Origin: a bacterium
Lineage (GTDB): Bacteria; Bacillota; Sulfobacillia; UBA995
Assembly (NCBI GenBank): GCA_031082145.1
Contig: JAVHLP010000006.1
Location: 101,764-165,763 of the forward strand
DNA length: 64,000 nucleotides
Direction: 5' to 3'
Shown: positions 37,883-46,676 of the stretch, piece after piece
Layout of the letters: each line of letters opens with the position of its first letter
Position numbering within the stretch: the first letter of the stretch is position 1
The notes under the pieces: generated by a model
Database searches by the model: none
What the model was told of the DNA's origin: nothing
Seen by the model: the letters and a program-made list of their open reading frames with translations, nothing else
Position numbers and translations under genes: made by a program

Positions 37883-39059
37883 ATGGTACATAGATGCCCA
37901 GAACGCCTGGCCCGAGGGTCGGGAAGTAGGGATAGTTGGGGCCGCATGGCCGCAGAGCCAGCGCAAGGCTATGGCCGGCCCGATCGACTCCAACCGGGAT
38001 ATCCACTATTCTGTTACGCAACGCCTTCCTCACCAGGTCTGTCGCGTGTGCCCCCGAGATGACGATTTCATCGTTCACCCGGGTGATCGCGTCGCCTACC
38101 CTGAGACCGCTTATCCATGCCGGCGAGTTGCGCCCAACGCCAAGCACCTTCGCCCGGCTCAGGGGCTGTCTGTCCAACGCTGTTTCGAAGGCCGATGGGA
38201 GGATAAGGATTGGAGACTCCAACTCATATCGAAGAGGCGCCAGTCTTGCGGTCACAATGGCCCAGTGAGAGAGTGTATTGAAAGAGCCGGCCTGCGGTGC
38301 GTTGTACTTAGTGTAGCCCGGAAGGGATACAATGAGCCTCTCCGCTTCCGACTCATCTGCATAACGTAGGCAGTTTTCGATTTCCTCCAGAGGTATGGTC
38401 GGCCAGGGAACACAGCTGACGGCGAAGGGTATCTCGGCTTCGCGAAGGAGAGCAAGAGATCCCAGAGCCAACTCAGGATTTTGGTCTCCCATCAACTGAC
38501 TGCGGGTTGTTGGCCTGGTGCTGTTCATCGAGACCGTTATATGTACGGGGTTAAGAGACCCCAGCTTGCGGACTACGCTCTCGGTCAGAGCAATGCCGTT
38601 GGTCGTCAGCATCATCCATTCCGAGCTGCGGCTACGGATCTCCTGAAGCGCCTCCAAGCTCCTTGGATGGCTGAGGGCTTCATGAACCTGAGAGAACATG
38701 GGAAAGAGCATCCGCCCCTCGCGTTCGCGATAGCGGCTGACTCGGGTCAGGAAACGTGTGTAGCTGGTTGCAGCAGAGCCGGATGTTGCCCTCCAGTTAG
38801 GGGGGTTGCCCTTAAGATAGCAGAATGAGCACGCCGCATTACACGAACCGGCGAGTTCGTCCAAGAACGCCCCCGCGTTGAACCCTGGGGGCCGACGGCA
38901 TTCCCAGTGGCTAAGGTTCCGCAGTCTGAAGCCGGTGATATTGACCGGAGCACCATCGCTCTCAAGCTGAACGACGCCCAGGAGTGCCTCCAACATGCGT
39001 TTCATCGCGCCGATCCGGGGCTCCGCGAACGTAACCCGTCGAAGATCCTCGAAGTCCAT
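37875..39059 (-). CDS. radical SAM protein with C-terminal PDZ-like domain
   Basis: GSCNAACSFCYLKGNPPNW (CxxxCxxC), LTTNGIAL, HITVSMNSTRP, PDZ-like VLGVGRNSPAWISGLRVGDAITRVNDEIVISGAHATDLVRKALRN. ORF track start 39455 is likely too long; ATG 39059 follows a G-rich RBS. Confidence 0.75.
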   Translation of the reverse strand: MDFEDLRRVTFAEPRIGAMKRMLEALLGVVQLESDGAPVNITGFRLRNLSHWECRRPPGFNAGAFLDELAGSCNAACSFCYLKGNPPNWRATSGSAATSYTRFLTRVSRYREREGRMLFPMFSQVHEALSHPRSLEALQEIRSRSSEWMMLTTNGIALTESVVRKLGSLNPVHITVSMNSTRPTTRSQLMGDQNPELALGSLALLREAEIPFAVSCVPWPTIPLEEIENCLRYADESEAERLIVSLPGYTKYNAPQAGSFNTLSHWAIVTARLAPLRYELESPILILPSAFETALDRQPLSRAKVLGVGRNSPAWISGLRVGDAITRVNDEIVISGAHATDLVRKALRNRIVDIPVGVDRAGHSLALALRPCGPNYPYFPTLGPGVLGIYVPLR

Positions 39060-39189
39060 AGCCACGCTACCCCCCTTCCGCATGTGGGCAGTAGTGCCCT
39101 CAGTTGGGACACGAGACCCCAAGCAGGAGATGGGAAGAATGGGGAGAATTGGCACGTATGCACGACTCCTCTGCCGGGTGGGATTTGCA

Positions 39190-40543
39190 ATGGGCCGGCA
39201 CGTGTGGCGGAGGCTCGCTCCGGACACGGTCATCCTGTTTGACGACGAGACTCTTGCCCTTATTGAGGTAGACGATCTTACGGCCAAGATGCTGATGCAG
39301 GGCAGCCCAGAGGTTGCAGACAGAGTCACTGTGACCGATGAGATACGTGAGTCCCAAGAGGCCTTTGAAGGGCTTGTCCAGAGCGGGATTATCCTACTTG
39401 AGCATGAGACTCCTCCCGAGATCCAGCCGGTGATGAGCTTCCTCCTGATGAACATCTCCAGCCAATGCGATGGCCTGTCAGTACTGCTTCGCTGAGGGCG
39501 GAAGCTATGGCCAGACTCCCGGTCTGATGTCTGAGGAGGTGGCCCGGCGGGCCATAGACTTGTTGGCGGCTGCTCCGTACGAGGGAATGAAGCACATCGC
39601 CTTCTTTGGCGGTGAGCCGCTGATGAACATACCTATACTGGAGTTCATCCTGGCCTATGGCCGAGAAGTGATCGGAGATAAGACCAAGCTCGGCTTCATG
39701 GTTTCTACGAACGGCACGAAGCTCACAGAAACGGTAACAGATCTCCTCAGCCGGCACCATGTGTCAATACAGGTAAGCGTCGACGGCACGCGTGAACTCC
39801 AGAACCGCCTCAGACCTCTGAGAGGCAACGGCGACTCATTCAACGCCGTTGCGCGGAATCTGGACTCTGCAAGGAGGATCGCAGGCAACATACACGGTAG
39901 GGCAACCGTCACCAACCTCTGCCCCGATGCGCTGGATCTAACGGTTCAGCTGATGTCCCTTGGATTTGACTCGGTTAGCCTTCAGCCGGTTCACGGCTCC
40001 AGAACCCTCGAACTTGATGATACACAGATGACTCAATTTGTCGAAGGATATCGCATCATGGCCCGGCGCGGTCTTAGCAGGAAAGTGTCATGGCTGAAGG
40101 GATGCGTGGAGCGTGTGGCTAGGAGGGCCAGGGCAGAGCAGTTCTGCGGAGCTGGACTGCGTGGTTTGACCGTAGCTACTGACGGGAACTTCTACGTCTG
40201 TCACAGGCTGATCCCGCTGCCTGAGTTCAGAGTGGGAGATGTCCGGGACGGTGTGAACACAGAGAAGTTGGTCGACATCTTCAAGGGCAAGCAGGGTGTG
40301 GACGTTTCACTAGTGTGCACATCCTGCATGTTCCGCCATATGTGTGGAGGCGGCTGCTTGGCGGAGAACTTCCTTGAGAACGGGGATATCAGAGAGCCGT
40401 GGACAATGAGGTGCCTGCTCACCAAGGGTGTCTGTCAGGCAGCCCTTGATGCTTACCTCGATCAGCACTACTGCAACGAGAGCTTGGAGACTGCGCCGGA
40501 TGCCGAAGTGGCTGCTGCTGGGGGGGGTGATGACCCTGGCTAG
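39190..40543 (+). pseudogene. radical SAM/SPASM peptide maturase with N-terminal RRE-like region; reading frame broken at ~39466-39472
   Basis: Frame 1: MGRHVWRRLAPDTVILFDDETLALIEVDDLTAKML...VMSFLLMNISSQC; then frame 2: MACQYCFAEGG...FFGGEPLMN...STNGTKLTE...VSVDGT and SPASM CGAGLRGLTVATDGNFYVCHRLI...CTSCMFRHMCGGGCLAENF. Joining the frames restores CxxxCxxC. Confidence 0.8.
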
Positions 40544-40715
40544 AGTGGCCTTGCTAAACGGACAGCTCGACGGGCGTGAAGCATCGTCTGGTGGAGTAGA
40601 GCCGAACGGGTGCGTTGTCTGTGGCATAAATCTTGCCCCATGCTGGACTCATGTCTGCAACTACGTGTACGTGCCTTGCCCGTACTGCGGCGTGGACTGC
40701 AGGCCTGTGGAGTGA
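40530..40715 (+). CDS. candidate cysteine-rich RiPP precursor peptide (61 aa)
   Basis: MTLARVALLNGQLDGREASSGGVEPNGCVVCGINLAPCWTHVCNYVYVPCPYCGVDCRPVE; ATG overlaps the stop region of the SPASM gene (40541-40543); seven Cys in the last 34 residues. Confidence 0.5.
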   Translation: MTLARVALLNGQLDGREASSGGVEPNGCVVCGINLAPCWTHVCNYVYVPCPYCGVDCRPVE

Positions 40716-40737
40716 ATGCAGTCGATGAGATGCATCG

Positions 40738-41208
40738 TTGCCAAGTGGTTCCATCAGGGAAGTCCTAACCCTCGGCCTTGACTCCGGAATACCGGACTCG
40801 GTACTCATGGAGGCCCTTGATTCAGTCGACCTCACCGCGAGGGTCATGTCCTTTCCAGGAGGGATTGACACCAGTCTGGGAGCCAACAACGTGGAACTCA
40901 GTGCGGGGGAGACCCAGAAGCTCTTACTTGCCCGGGCTGCGTTAGCGCACTATGACCTCCTGATCTTGGACGAAGCGCTGAGTTCACTGGATAGCGCCAC
41001 GGCTTTGATGATACTCAGGCGTCTTAAGGACACTTTCTGCCGTGGGAATCGGGGGGGCGTTCTGCTTGTTACCCATCGGGAGAGCGAGGTGGCCCTCATG
41101 GACGAGTACTACACTCTTGAGAACGGCGAGTTGAGGTCGGCCGAAACCCTGAAGCATCCTTGCGGGTCATCCGGGGGTGCGACGCAAGCGGAGGTGGCCG
41201 GAGAATGA
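40738..41208 (+). pseudogene. C-terminal fragment of an exporter-type ABC transporter ATPase (no TMD, no Walker A)
   Basis: PSGSIREVLTLGL...VMSFPGGIDTSLGANNVELSAGETQKLLLARAALAHYDLLILDEALSSLDSATALMI...GGVLLVTHRESEV: signature, Walker B and H-loop only; an in-frame stop lies just upstream. Confidence 0.75.
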
Positions 41209-41915
41209 ACCGGGACGGCCGGGATGAGGCCGGGAACGAGCTTCTTCGGGCAAAGGGTCTGGGCAAGCGATTCGGAGGGGCGTCGGACGGCTTCTGGATC
41301 TTCCGGCACCTGGATATGACTCTACGTCCGTCCGAGATGGTTTGCCTGTCTGGGCCGTCGGGCTGTGGTAAGACCACTCTGCTGGCTCTTCTCTCAGGTC
41401 TCGAGAAACCGACCGAGGGAACCGTCACTCTCATGGGGCATTCGCTCGAGACCATGTCGGAAGCCAGGGCTGCCGACGTCCGACGCAAGGCCATTGGCTT
41501 TGTCTTTCAGTTCTTCTATCTCCTCCCCAACCTCACGGTTCAGGAGAATATCGCGCTTCCTCTCATAGCCGCCGGCGAGGGGCGTACGGTGCTCTCCCGC
41601 GCCGCGGAGCTGGCGAGCGAACTGGGCCTCGTCGACCGGCTTAACCGCTATCCCCGCCAGCTCTCAGCCGGCGAGCAGCAAAGGGTGGCTCTGGCCCGGG
41701 CCATCATCTCCAGTCCCGCTATCGTCATGGCGGATGAACCGACGGGCAATCTGGATGCTTCCTCGGCCGACGTCGTGCTGTCGATCCTACGCCGCCAGAC
41801 TCAGGAAGGGCGGGCGGTGCTGATTGCCTCCCACAACCCCAAGGTTGTGGAGGTATCAGATCGCGTGATCGATCTCTCACAGGTCGCTGTCAGGGCGGAG
41901 GACTCCCGGCCATGA
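41205..41915 (+). CDS. ABC transporter ATP-binding protein (LolD/MacB-like)
   Basis: [87 protein letters not shown]. Confidence 0.93.
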   Translation: MNRDGRDEAGNELLRAKGLGKRFGGASDGFWIFRHLDMTLRPSEMVCLSGPSGCGKTTLLALLSGLEKPTEGTVTLMGHSLETMSEARAADVRRKAIGFVFQFFYLLPNLTVQENIALPLIAAGEGRTVLSRAAELASELGLVDRLNRYPRQLSAGEQQRVALARAIISSPAIVMADEPTGNLDASSADVVLSILRRQTQEGRAVLIASHNPKVVEVSDRVIDLSQVAVRAEDSRP

Positions 41916-44416
41916 TGCGGTGGACAGCACGCCTGGTGATCAGCGGCCTCAAGTCGGACGCCCGGTGGCTTGTGCCCATTGCGATCACGGTCAGCTTCGC
42001 ACTGGCGACAGTTGTTCCCGTGCAGGCTCTCCGCGATGCCGCCACCGGGTTTGATCGGTATACGGCCGGCGTCCTCGGGGCGGACCTCAGGGTGAATGTT
42101 GGAGCGTCACCGGGCGCGGACCAGACAGGGTTGCTTGTCGCCTCCATCCGCGATATGGGGGCGGAGGTAAGCTGGATTGTCGAAATGGGTGCACCGGTCT
42201 CGAGCGAGTCACGGGAAGCGGCCGTCCGAGCGGTGGTGGTGCTGGAAGGCCAATACCCCCTGTACGGGGGAGAGCTTTGGTCTCGCCATCCGGGAGAGGC
42301 GTTGCGGCACGGAGTCGCGCTGTCGATCAACGCATGCCGGGCCTTGGGAGTCGCAGAGGGCGATATCGTAACAGCCTTCGGTAGGGCCCTTCCGGTGGCG
42401 GCTGGTTTTCCGGAGAACTTGCTGACGCTAGCGTCTTCCGGGGATGCCGGAACGATGGTCGTCTCCGGCGAGATGCTGTCTCCTGAAGCGGCGTCTCTGT
42501 TGCGGATGGGCGGGGGAATCCTGGCGGTCGGCCTACCCTCAGACGTGGACGCTTCGGACATGATCCAGAAGGTCCTGGTGGAAGCCTTCGGCCGAGAGAA
42601 CATCCTCCTTCGCCAGGACGTGGCTCCGGTCATCGAGGTGGGCATGACTCGGCTGAAGCAGGTGTTTCTCTGGTGCGCGCTGCTGATTATCTTCATCTGC
42701 TCCTTCGGGCTTGCTTTCGGGGTCGAGGACTACGCCAACAGCAAGGCCGACGAAATCGCGATGCTGAAGGTCCTGGGCTTCGCGACGCCGCTCGTGGGGC
42801 TGGTAGTGGTCCTGAGACTCGTCATTGCCGGATTGGCCGGAGGTGTTCTCGCCACCGGACTGGGCTCTCTGATGAACAGGGCCACGATGACCGCCGCAGG
42901 TACCCGGGCGGCTGACATCGCCGATCTGATGAAGCTGTCCGGTTTTCCCCTTGAGTTCCTGGCCTTTAGTACACTGGCCATCCTGGCTTTCGGCGGCTTC
43001 CCGCTCCTCGTGCGTCTTGCCGAAAGACCACACCGGGTTCTCTGGAGCAAGATGAGGGGTTTCCCGCTGGAGGCCAGAACAAGGGCGGGGGTGGGGTCTC
43101 TCGTCAGTACTCTGGTGATGGCTGTTCCCGTCATGCTGGGCCTCACCCGCTGGTACGCCGGACCGGCAGACACGGCCGCCTTCGGTTCGGTTCTCGTTCT
43201 GGGTGCGGGATTGCTGGTGCTCCTGGTGGTTGTCATCGTCTTGAAGCTCATCGGACTGGTCGGCAACCAACTCCCGGTGAGTCTCAGGTGGCCCTTTACC
43301 TACCTCCGAACCGGGGTGGGCCGGATCATAGCTTCCACCACCGCCGTAGCATTCGCCCTGGTAGTCGGAACCGGGGCGCTTGTCCTGGACAAGACCATCA
43401 ACTGGGAGCTTCAGGCGGCTGTTCGCAAGCAGGTGCCTTTCAGTGTGTGCGTTCTCGCGGAGCATGGGTCCCTTTCGCCATCGGTCGAACGGGGGATTGC
43501 GGAGCAGATCTCCGTGATGGAGGGGGTGGACTACTCAGCTTACTGCGACGTCGGATACGCCTTCTTCGGACCTTCCGCCACTCAGCTCCGCCCCAGAGCC
43601 GTGCTTATCAAAGCGGTCGAGATTGAGGACTGCGCCCTGTTCGGTTCGATTCTCGCCGATAACATGCCTGCTGCTGTCGACCCGGACGTTGTTCCCTGCT
43701 CCCTGTGGGAGGAGAACACAAGGAGTAAGGCGACGGGTCGGCGGTTGACCCTGGCCCTGGGTTCGAGCTGGACATCTGGTCCGCATGGGGATCCGTTTGA
43801 AGCGGTCGTCGTGGGCGTAGACCCGCGACCGGGGCTGAGGGTGGGTCTAAACGCGCCTTTGACCGTGCCTGCCGGCACCCTGGATATTCCGGCCATTCGG
43901 TTTCTCGGGGTCAGGGCAGACCCTGCATTCACCCCGAGTGTGACGACTGCGCTGAAATCCTTCTGGCCGGAGGCTGAGGTTCATGACTTCGGGGCCATCG
44001 AGGTGATGCTCAGAAGCGCGGCGGAGGAACTCGCCTTCCTTTGGTGGGCAACGGCTCTCTTCGCCCTGATGGTAAGCGTGGTCATATTCATCACTACGTC
44101 TTCCGTGGCCCGCATCGTGCGCTCGTTCTCTCTGGCGCTTCTTCGCGTTCTCGGTATCACCGGCTGGCGGCTCGTGATGGGGCCTTACTTCGAAGCCCTA
44201 ACCCAGGGTGTAGTATCGGGGCTGGTTGCAGGGTGTATAGCCCATGTTCTGGTATCTCGAGGCTTTGCCCTGTTCTTCGCGGTCAGCCTGCCCTCCAACT
44301 GGGTCGCCCCCGCGCTGGCGGTGGCCGTGTCAGTCACCATTTCCCTTGTTCTTCAGATCTGGTTTCTGCGGCGCGACCTGCGGCGGGCACCGCTGGAGGT
44401 CCTCCGCTCGGAGTGA
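41912..44416 (+). CDS. FtsX-like ABC transporter permease
   Basis: 834 aa, overlapping the ATPase stop; multiple TM segments in two FtsX-like blocks (LLIIFICSFGLAFGVEDYANSKADEIAMLKVLGF; ATALFALMVSVVIFITTSSVARIVRSFSLALLRVLGI). Confidence 0.85.
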   Translation: MMRWTARLVISGLKSDARWLVPIAITVSFALATVVPVQALRDAATGFDRYTAGVLGADLRVNVGASPGADQTGLLVASIRDMGAEVSWIVEMGAPVSSESREAAVRAVVVLEGQYPLYGGELWSRHPGEALRHGVALSINACRALGVAEGDIVTAFGRALPVAAGFPENLLTLASSGDAGTMVVSGEMLSPEAASLLRMGGGILAVGLPSDVDASDMIQKVLVEAFGRENILLRQDVAPVIEVGMTRLKQVFLWCALLIIFICSFGLAFGVEDYANSKADEIAMLKVLGFATPLVGLVVVLRLVIAGLAGGVLATGLGSLMNRATMTAAGTRAADIADLMKLSGFPLEFLAFSTLAILAFGGFPLLVRLAERPHRVLWSKMRGFPLEARTRAGVGSLVSTLVMAVPVMLGLTRWYAGPADTAAFGSVLVLGAGLLVLLVVVIVLKLIGLVGNQLPVSLRWPFTYLRTGVGRIIASTTAVAFALVVGTGALVLDKTINWELQAAVRKQVPFSVCVLAEHGSLSPSVERGIAEQISVMEGVDYSAYCDVGYAFFGPSATQLRPRAVLIKAVEIEDCALFGSILADNMPAAVDPDVVPCSLWEENTRSKATGRRLTLALGSSWTSGPHGDPFEAVVVGVDPRPGLRVGLNAPLTVPAGTLDIPAIRFLGVRADPAFTPSVTTALKSFWPEAEVHDFGAIEVMLRSAAEELAFLWWATALFALMVSVVIFITTSSVARIVRSFSLALLRVLGITGWRLVMGPYFEALTQGVVSGLVAGCIAHVLVSRGFALFFAVSLPSNWVAPALAVAVSVTISLVLQIWFLRRDLRRAPLEVLRSE

Positions 44417-44498
44417 CCCACCCCGCGCGCCCCGGGGGGCAGTCCACAACCGCGTTGAAGGCCCTGACGAAGGGACAGCTTGACGATAGCGTATGCCT

Positions 44499-44512
44499 GG
44501 TGGTATCTTGGG
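44499..44512 (+). repeat. 14-bp direct repeat ggtggtatcttggg, right side of accessory island
   Basis: Identical to 35564-35577. Confidence 0.45.
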
Positions 44513-44569
44513 AGCGCGGGGAGCGGGCGCGCAGTTCGATCATGAGGGGCCTTGACACAATATTATCAC

Positions 44570-44655
44570 GCGGGCGTGGCGGAACGGCAGACGCGCTAGA
44601 CTTAGGATCTAGTGGGGCTTAACCCGTGGGAGTTCGAATCTCCCCGCCCGCACCA
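44570..44655 (+). tRNA. tRNA-Leu (TAG)
   Basis: gcgggcg...cgcccgc-acca, long variable arm, anticodon loop ctTAGga, GTTCGAATC T-loop. Confidence 0.95.
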
Positions 44656-44747
44656 GAGAGGCAGATACCGGGGCGCCCTTGGGTGGCCCCGGTGCCGTGT
44701 TGCCCCGGCCGGCGGGGGAATACAATGGCGAGCGGAGTGGGGACATC

Positions 44748-46058
44748 TTGCGGGTTGCCCTGGAGAGACTGGAGCGCAGTAGGGTACGACTGGAAGTAGA
44801 CGTGGCGGCGGAAGATGTTCAGCAAGCCTGGGAAGACGCGGTACGCCAGGTCGTGGGCCGGGCGACGATCCCCGGCTTCCGGCGGGGCAAGGCTCCTCGT
44901 GGCCTTGTAGAACGCCACCTGGGGCGGGACGTCTTCCGCCAGGAAGCGCTGGACCTGCTTTTGCCCGATGCCTACGCCCGCGCCCTCGGCCAGAGCCAGG
45001 TGGAACCGGTGGAAGTGCCGGCCATGGAGGTTCTGGAGTTCCGGGAGGGGGAGGCGCTCCGGTTCACGGCCACGGTGGACGTGCGGCCAGAGGTGGAATT
45101 GGGCGAGTACCGTGGCTTCGGCCTGGAGCTCAAGCCGCCCGAGGTGACCGGGGAGCAGGTGGAACGTGAGCTGGAGTTCATTCGAGAAGCCCACGCGCAA
45201 CTCGAAGACCGGGGCGAAGAGCCCCTGCGAGCCAACTGGTTCGTCCACATCGGCTACCGGGCGGTGACTGCCGAGGGGTCCCTGGACTCGGTTGCCGAGC
45301 AGGATCGACTTCTGGAACTAGGCTCGCCCGGTCTCCTGCCGGGGATGAGTGACGCTCTGGAGGGAGCCCGGAGGGGAGAGACCAGGGAGTTCAGCCTGAC
45401 CCTGCCGGACGACGAGGGCTACGGGCCGGCCGCCGGCCGGGAAGTGCGGGTACGGGCGACCATCAAGGCGGTCAAGGAGAAGGTGCTGCCGGCGCTGGAC
45501 GACGGGTTCGCCCGAACGGCCGCCGGCCTGGACTCCTTGGAGGAATTGACCGCTATGGTAAAGAATAGATTGGCTGCGATTGCCCGTATGAAGGCCATCG
45601 CCGGTGTTCGCGAGTCCATCCTGTCCCGGATCGTTGAGGAGGCCCGGGTGGAGCTTCCCGAGGCCATGGTAAGCCGCAGGGAGGCCAGCATGAAGGCCGA
45701 CCTCGAGGAAGATCTGTCCCGGCGCGGCCTTGACCTGGACACCTACCTGAAGGCGGCGAACATCGAACCCTCGCAGTTTGAGGCCGATGTCCGGGTCGGG
45801 GCGGAGCAGGGAGTCAAACGCGACCTGGTGATGGACGCCGTGGCCCGGGCCGAGGGCGTGGTGGCGGCCGACGAGGAGATCGAGGCCGAGTATGCCCGGC
45901 TGGAAGAGCAGCATCGGGGACCGGCCCGGACCTTGCGGGAGCAGATCCCCCCGGAAGCGGTCGGGCGGGCCCTGGTGCGCCGCAAGACCATAGACCTCTT
46001 GCTCAAGGCCAATACTATAGGCCTGGAGAGTGCGGGCGAACTGGAGGCGGGCAGTTGA
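44748..46058 (+). CDS. tig: trigger factor
   Basis: [69 protein letters not shown] start near 44748 preferred over 44679. Confidence 0.93.
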   Translation: MRVALERLERSRVRLEVDVAAEDVQQAWEDAVRQVVGRATIPGFRRGKAPRGLVERHLGRDVFRQEALDLLLPDAYARALGQSQVEPVEVPAMEVLEFREGEALRFTATVDVRPEVELGEYRGFGLELKPPEVTGEQVERELEFIREAHAQLEDRGEEPLRANWFVHIGYRAVTAEGSLDSVAEQDRLLELGSPGLLPGMSDALEGARRGETREFSLTLPDDEGYGPAAGREVRVRATIKAVKEKVLPALDDGFARTAAGLDSLEELTAMVKNRLAAIARMKAIAGVRESILSRIVEEARVELPEAMVSRREASMKADLEEDLSRRGLDLDTYLKAANIEPSQFEADVRVGAEQGVKRDLVMDAVARAEGVVAADEEIEAEYARLEEQHRGPARTLREQIPPEAVGRALVRRKTIDLLLKANTIGLESAGELEAGS

Positions 46059-46657
46059 GTAACGGGTACCTGGTTCCCATGGTGGTCGAGCAGACGGGCC
46101 GCGGCGAGCGGGCTTTTGACATATACTCCCGCCTGCTCAAAGAGCGGATAGTCTTTCTGGGAACGGCCATCGATGATAGTGTGGCCAACCTGATCGTGGC
46201 CCAGATGCTGTACCTTGAGAGCGAGGATCCCGACAAGGACATAATGCTCTACATCAACTCACCCGGCGGCTACATTCACGCCGGCATGGCCATCTACGAC
46301 ACCATCCAGTATGTGCGGCCCGACGTGCAGACGATCTGCGTCGGCCTGGCGGCCAGCGCGGCCGCCATAATCCTGGCTGGTGGGGCCAAGGGCAAGCGCT
46401 TTGCCTTGCCTCACACCCGGATCATGATCCACCAGCCGGCCGGGGGGGCGCGGGGCCAGGCAGTGGAGATAGAGATCGAGGCCCGGGAGATCATAAGGTT
46501 GCGCGAGCTCACCAACCAGATCTTGGCCAGGCATACCGGCCAGCCGATGGAGAGAATAGCCCGGGACACGGACCGGAACTTCTACATGTCGCCGGAGGAA
46601 GCCAGGGCCTACGGGATACTGGATGAGACCCTGACCGTTCGTCCGGCGAGGAAGTGA
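46055..46657 (+). CDS. clpP: ATP-dependent Clp protease proteolytic subunit
   Basis: [84 protein letters not shown]. Confidence 0.97.
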   Translation: MSNGYLVPMVVEQTGRGERAFDIYSRLLKERIVFLGTAIDDSVANLIVAQMLYLESEDPDKDIMLYINSPGGYIHAGMAIYDTIQYVRPDVQTICVGLAASAAAIILAGGAKGKRFALPHTRIMIHQPAGGARGQAVEIEIEAREIIRLRELTNQILARHTGQPMERIARDTDRNFYMSPEEARAYGILDETLTVRPARK

Positions 46658-46676
46658 GGACTCGACCCCGAGCGAG

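Noticed and set aside
39470-39480. Programmed frameshifting in the SPASM gene
   Set aside because: No slippery heptamer or obvious downstream stimulatory structure was recognised at the break, so mutation or assembly error is more likely.
35891-44416. Transposase or integrase explaining the island
   Set aside because: No ORF with transposase or recombinase motifs was found in the island on either strand.
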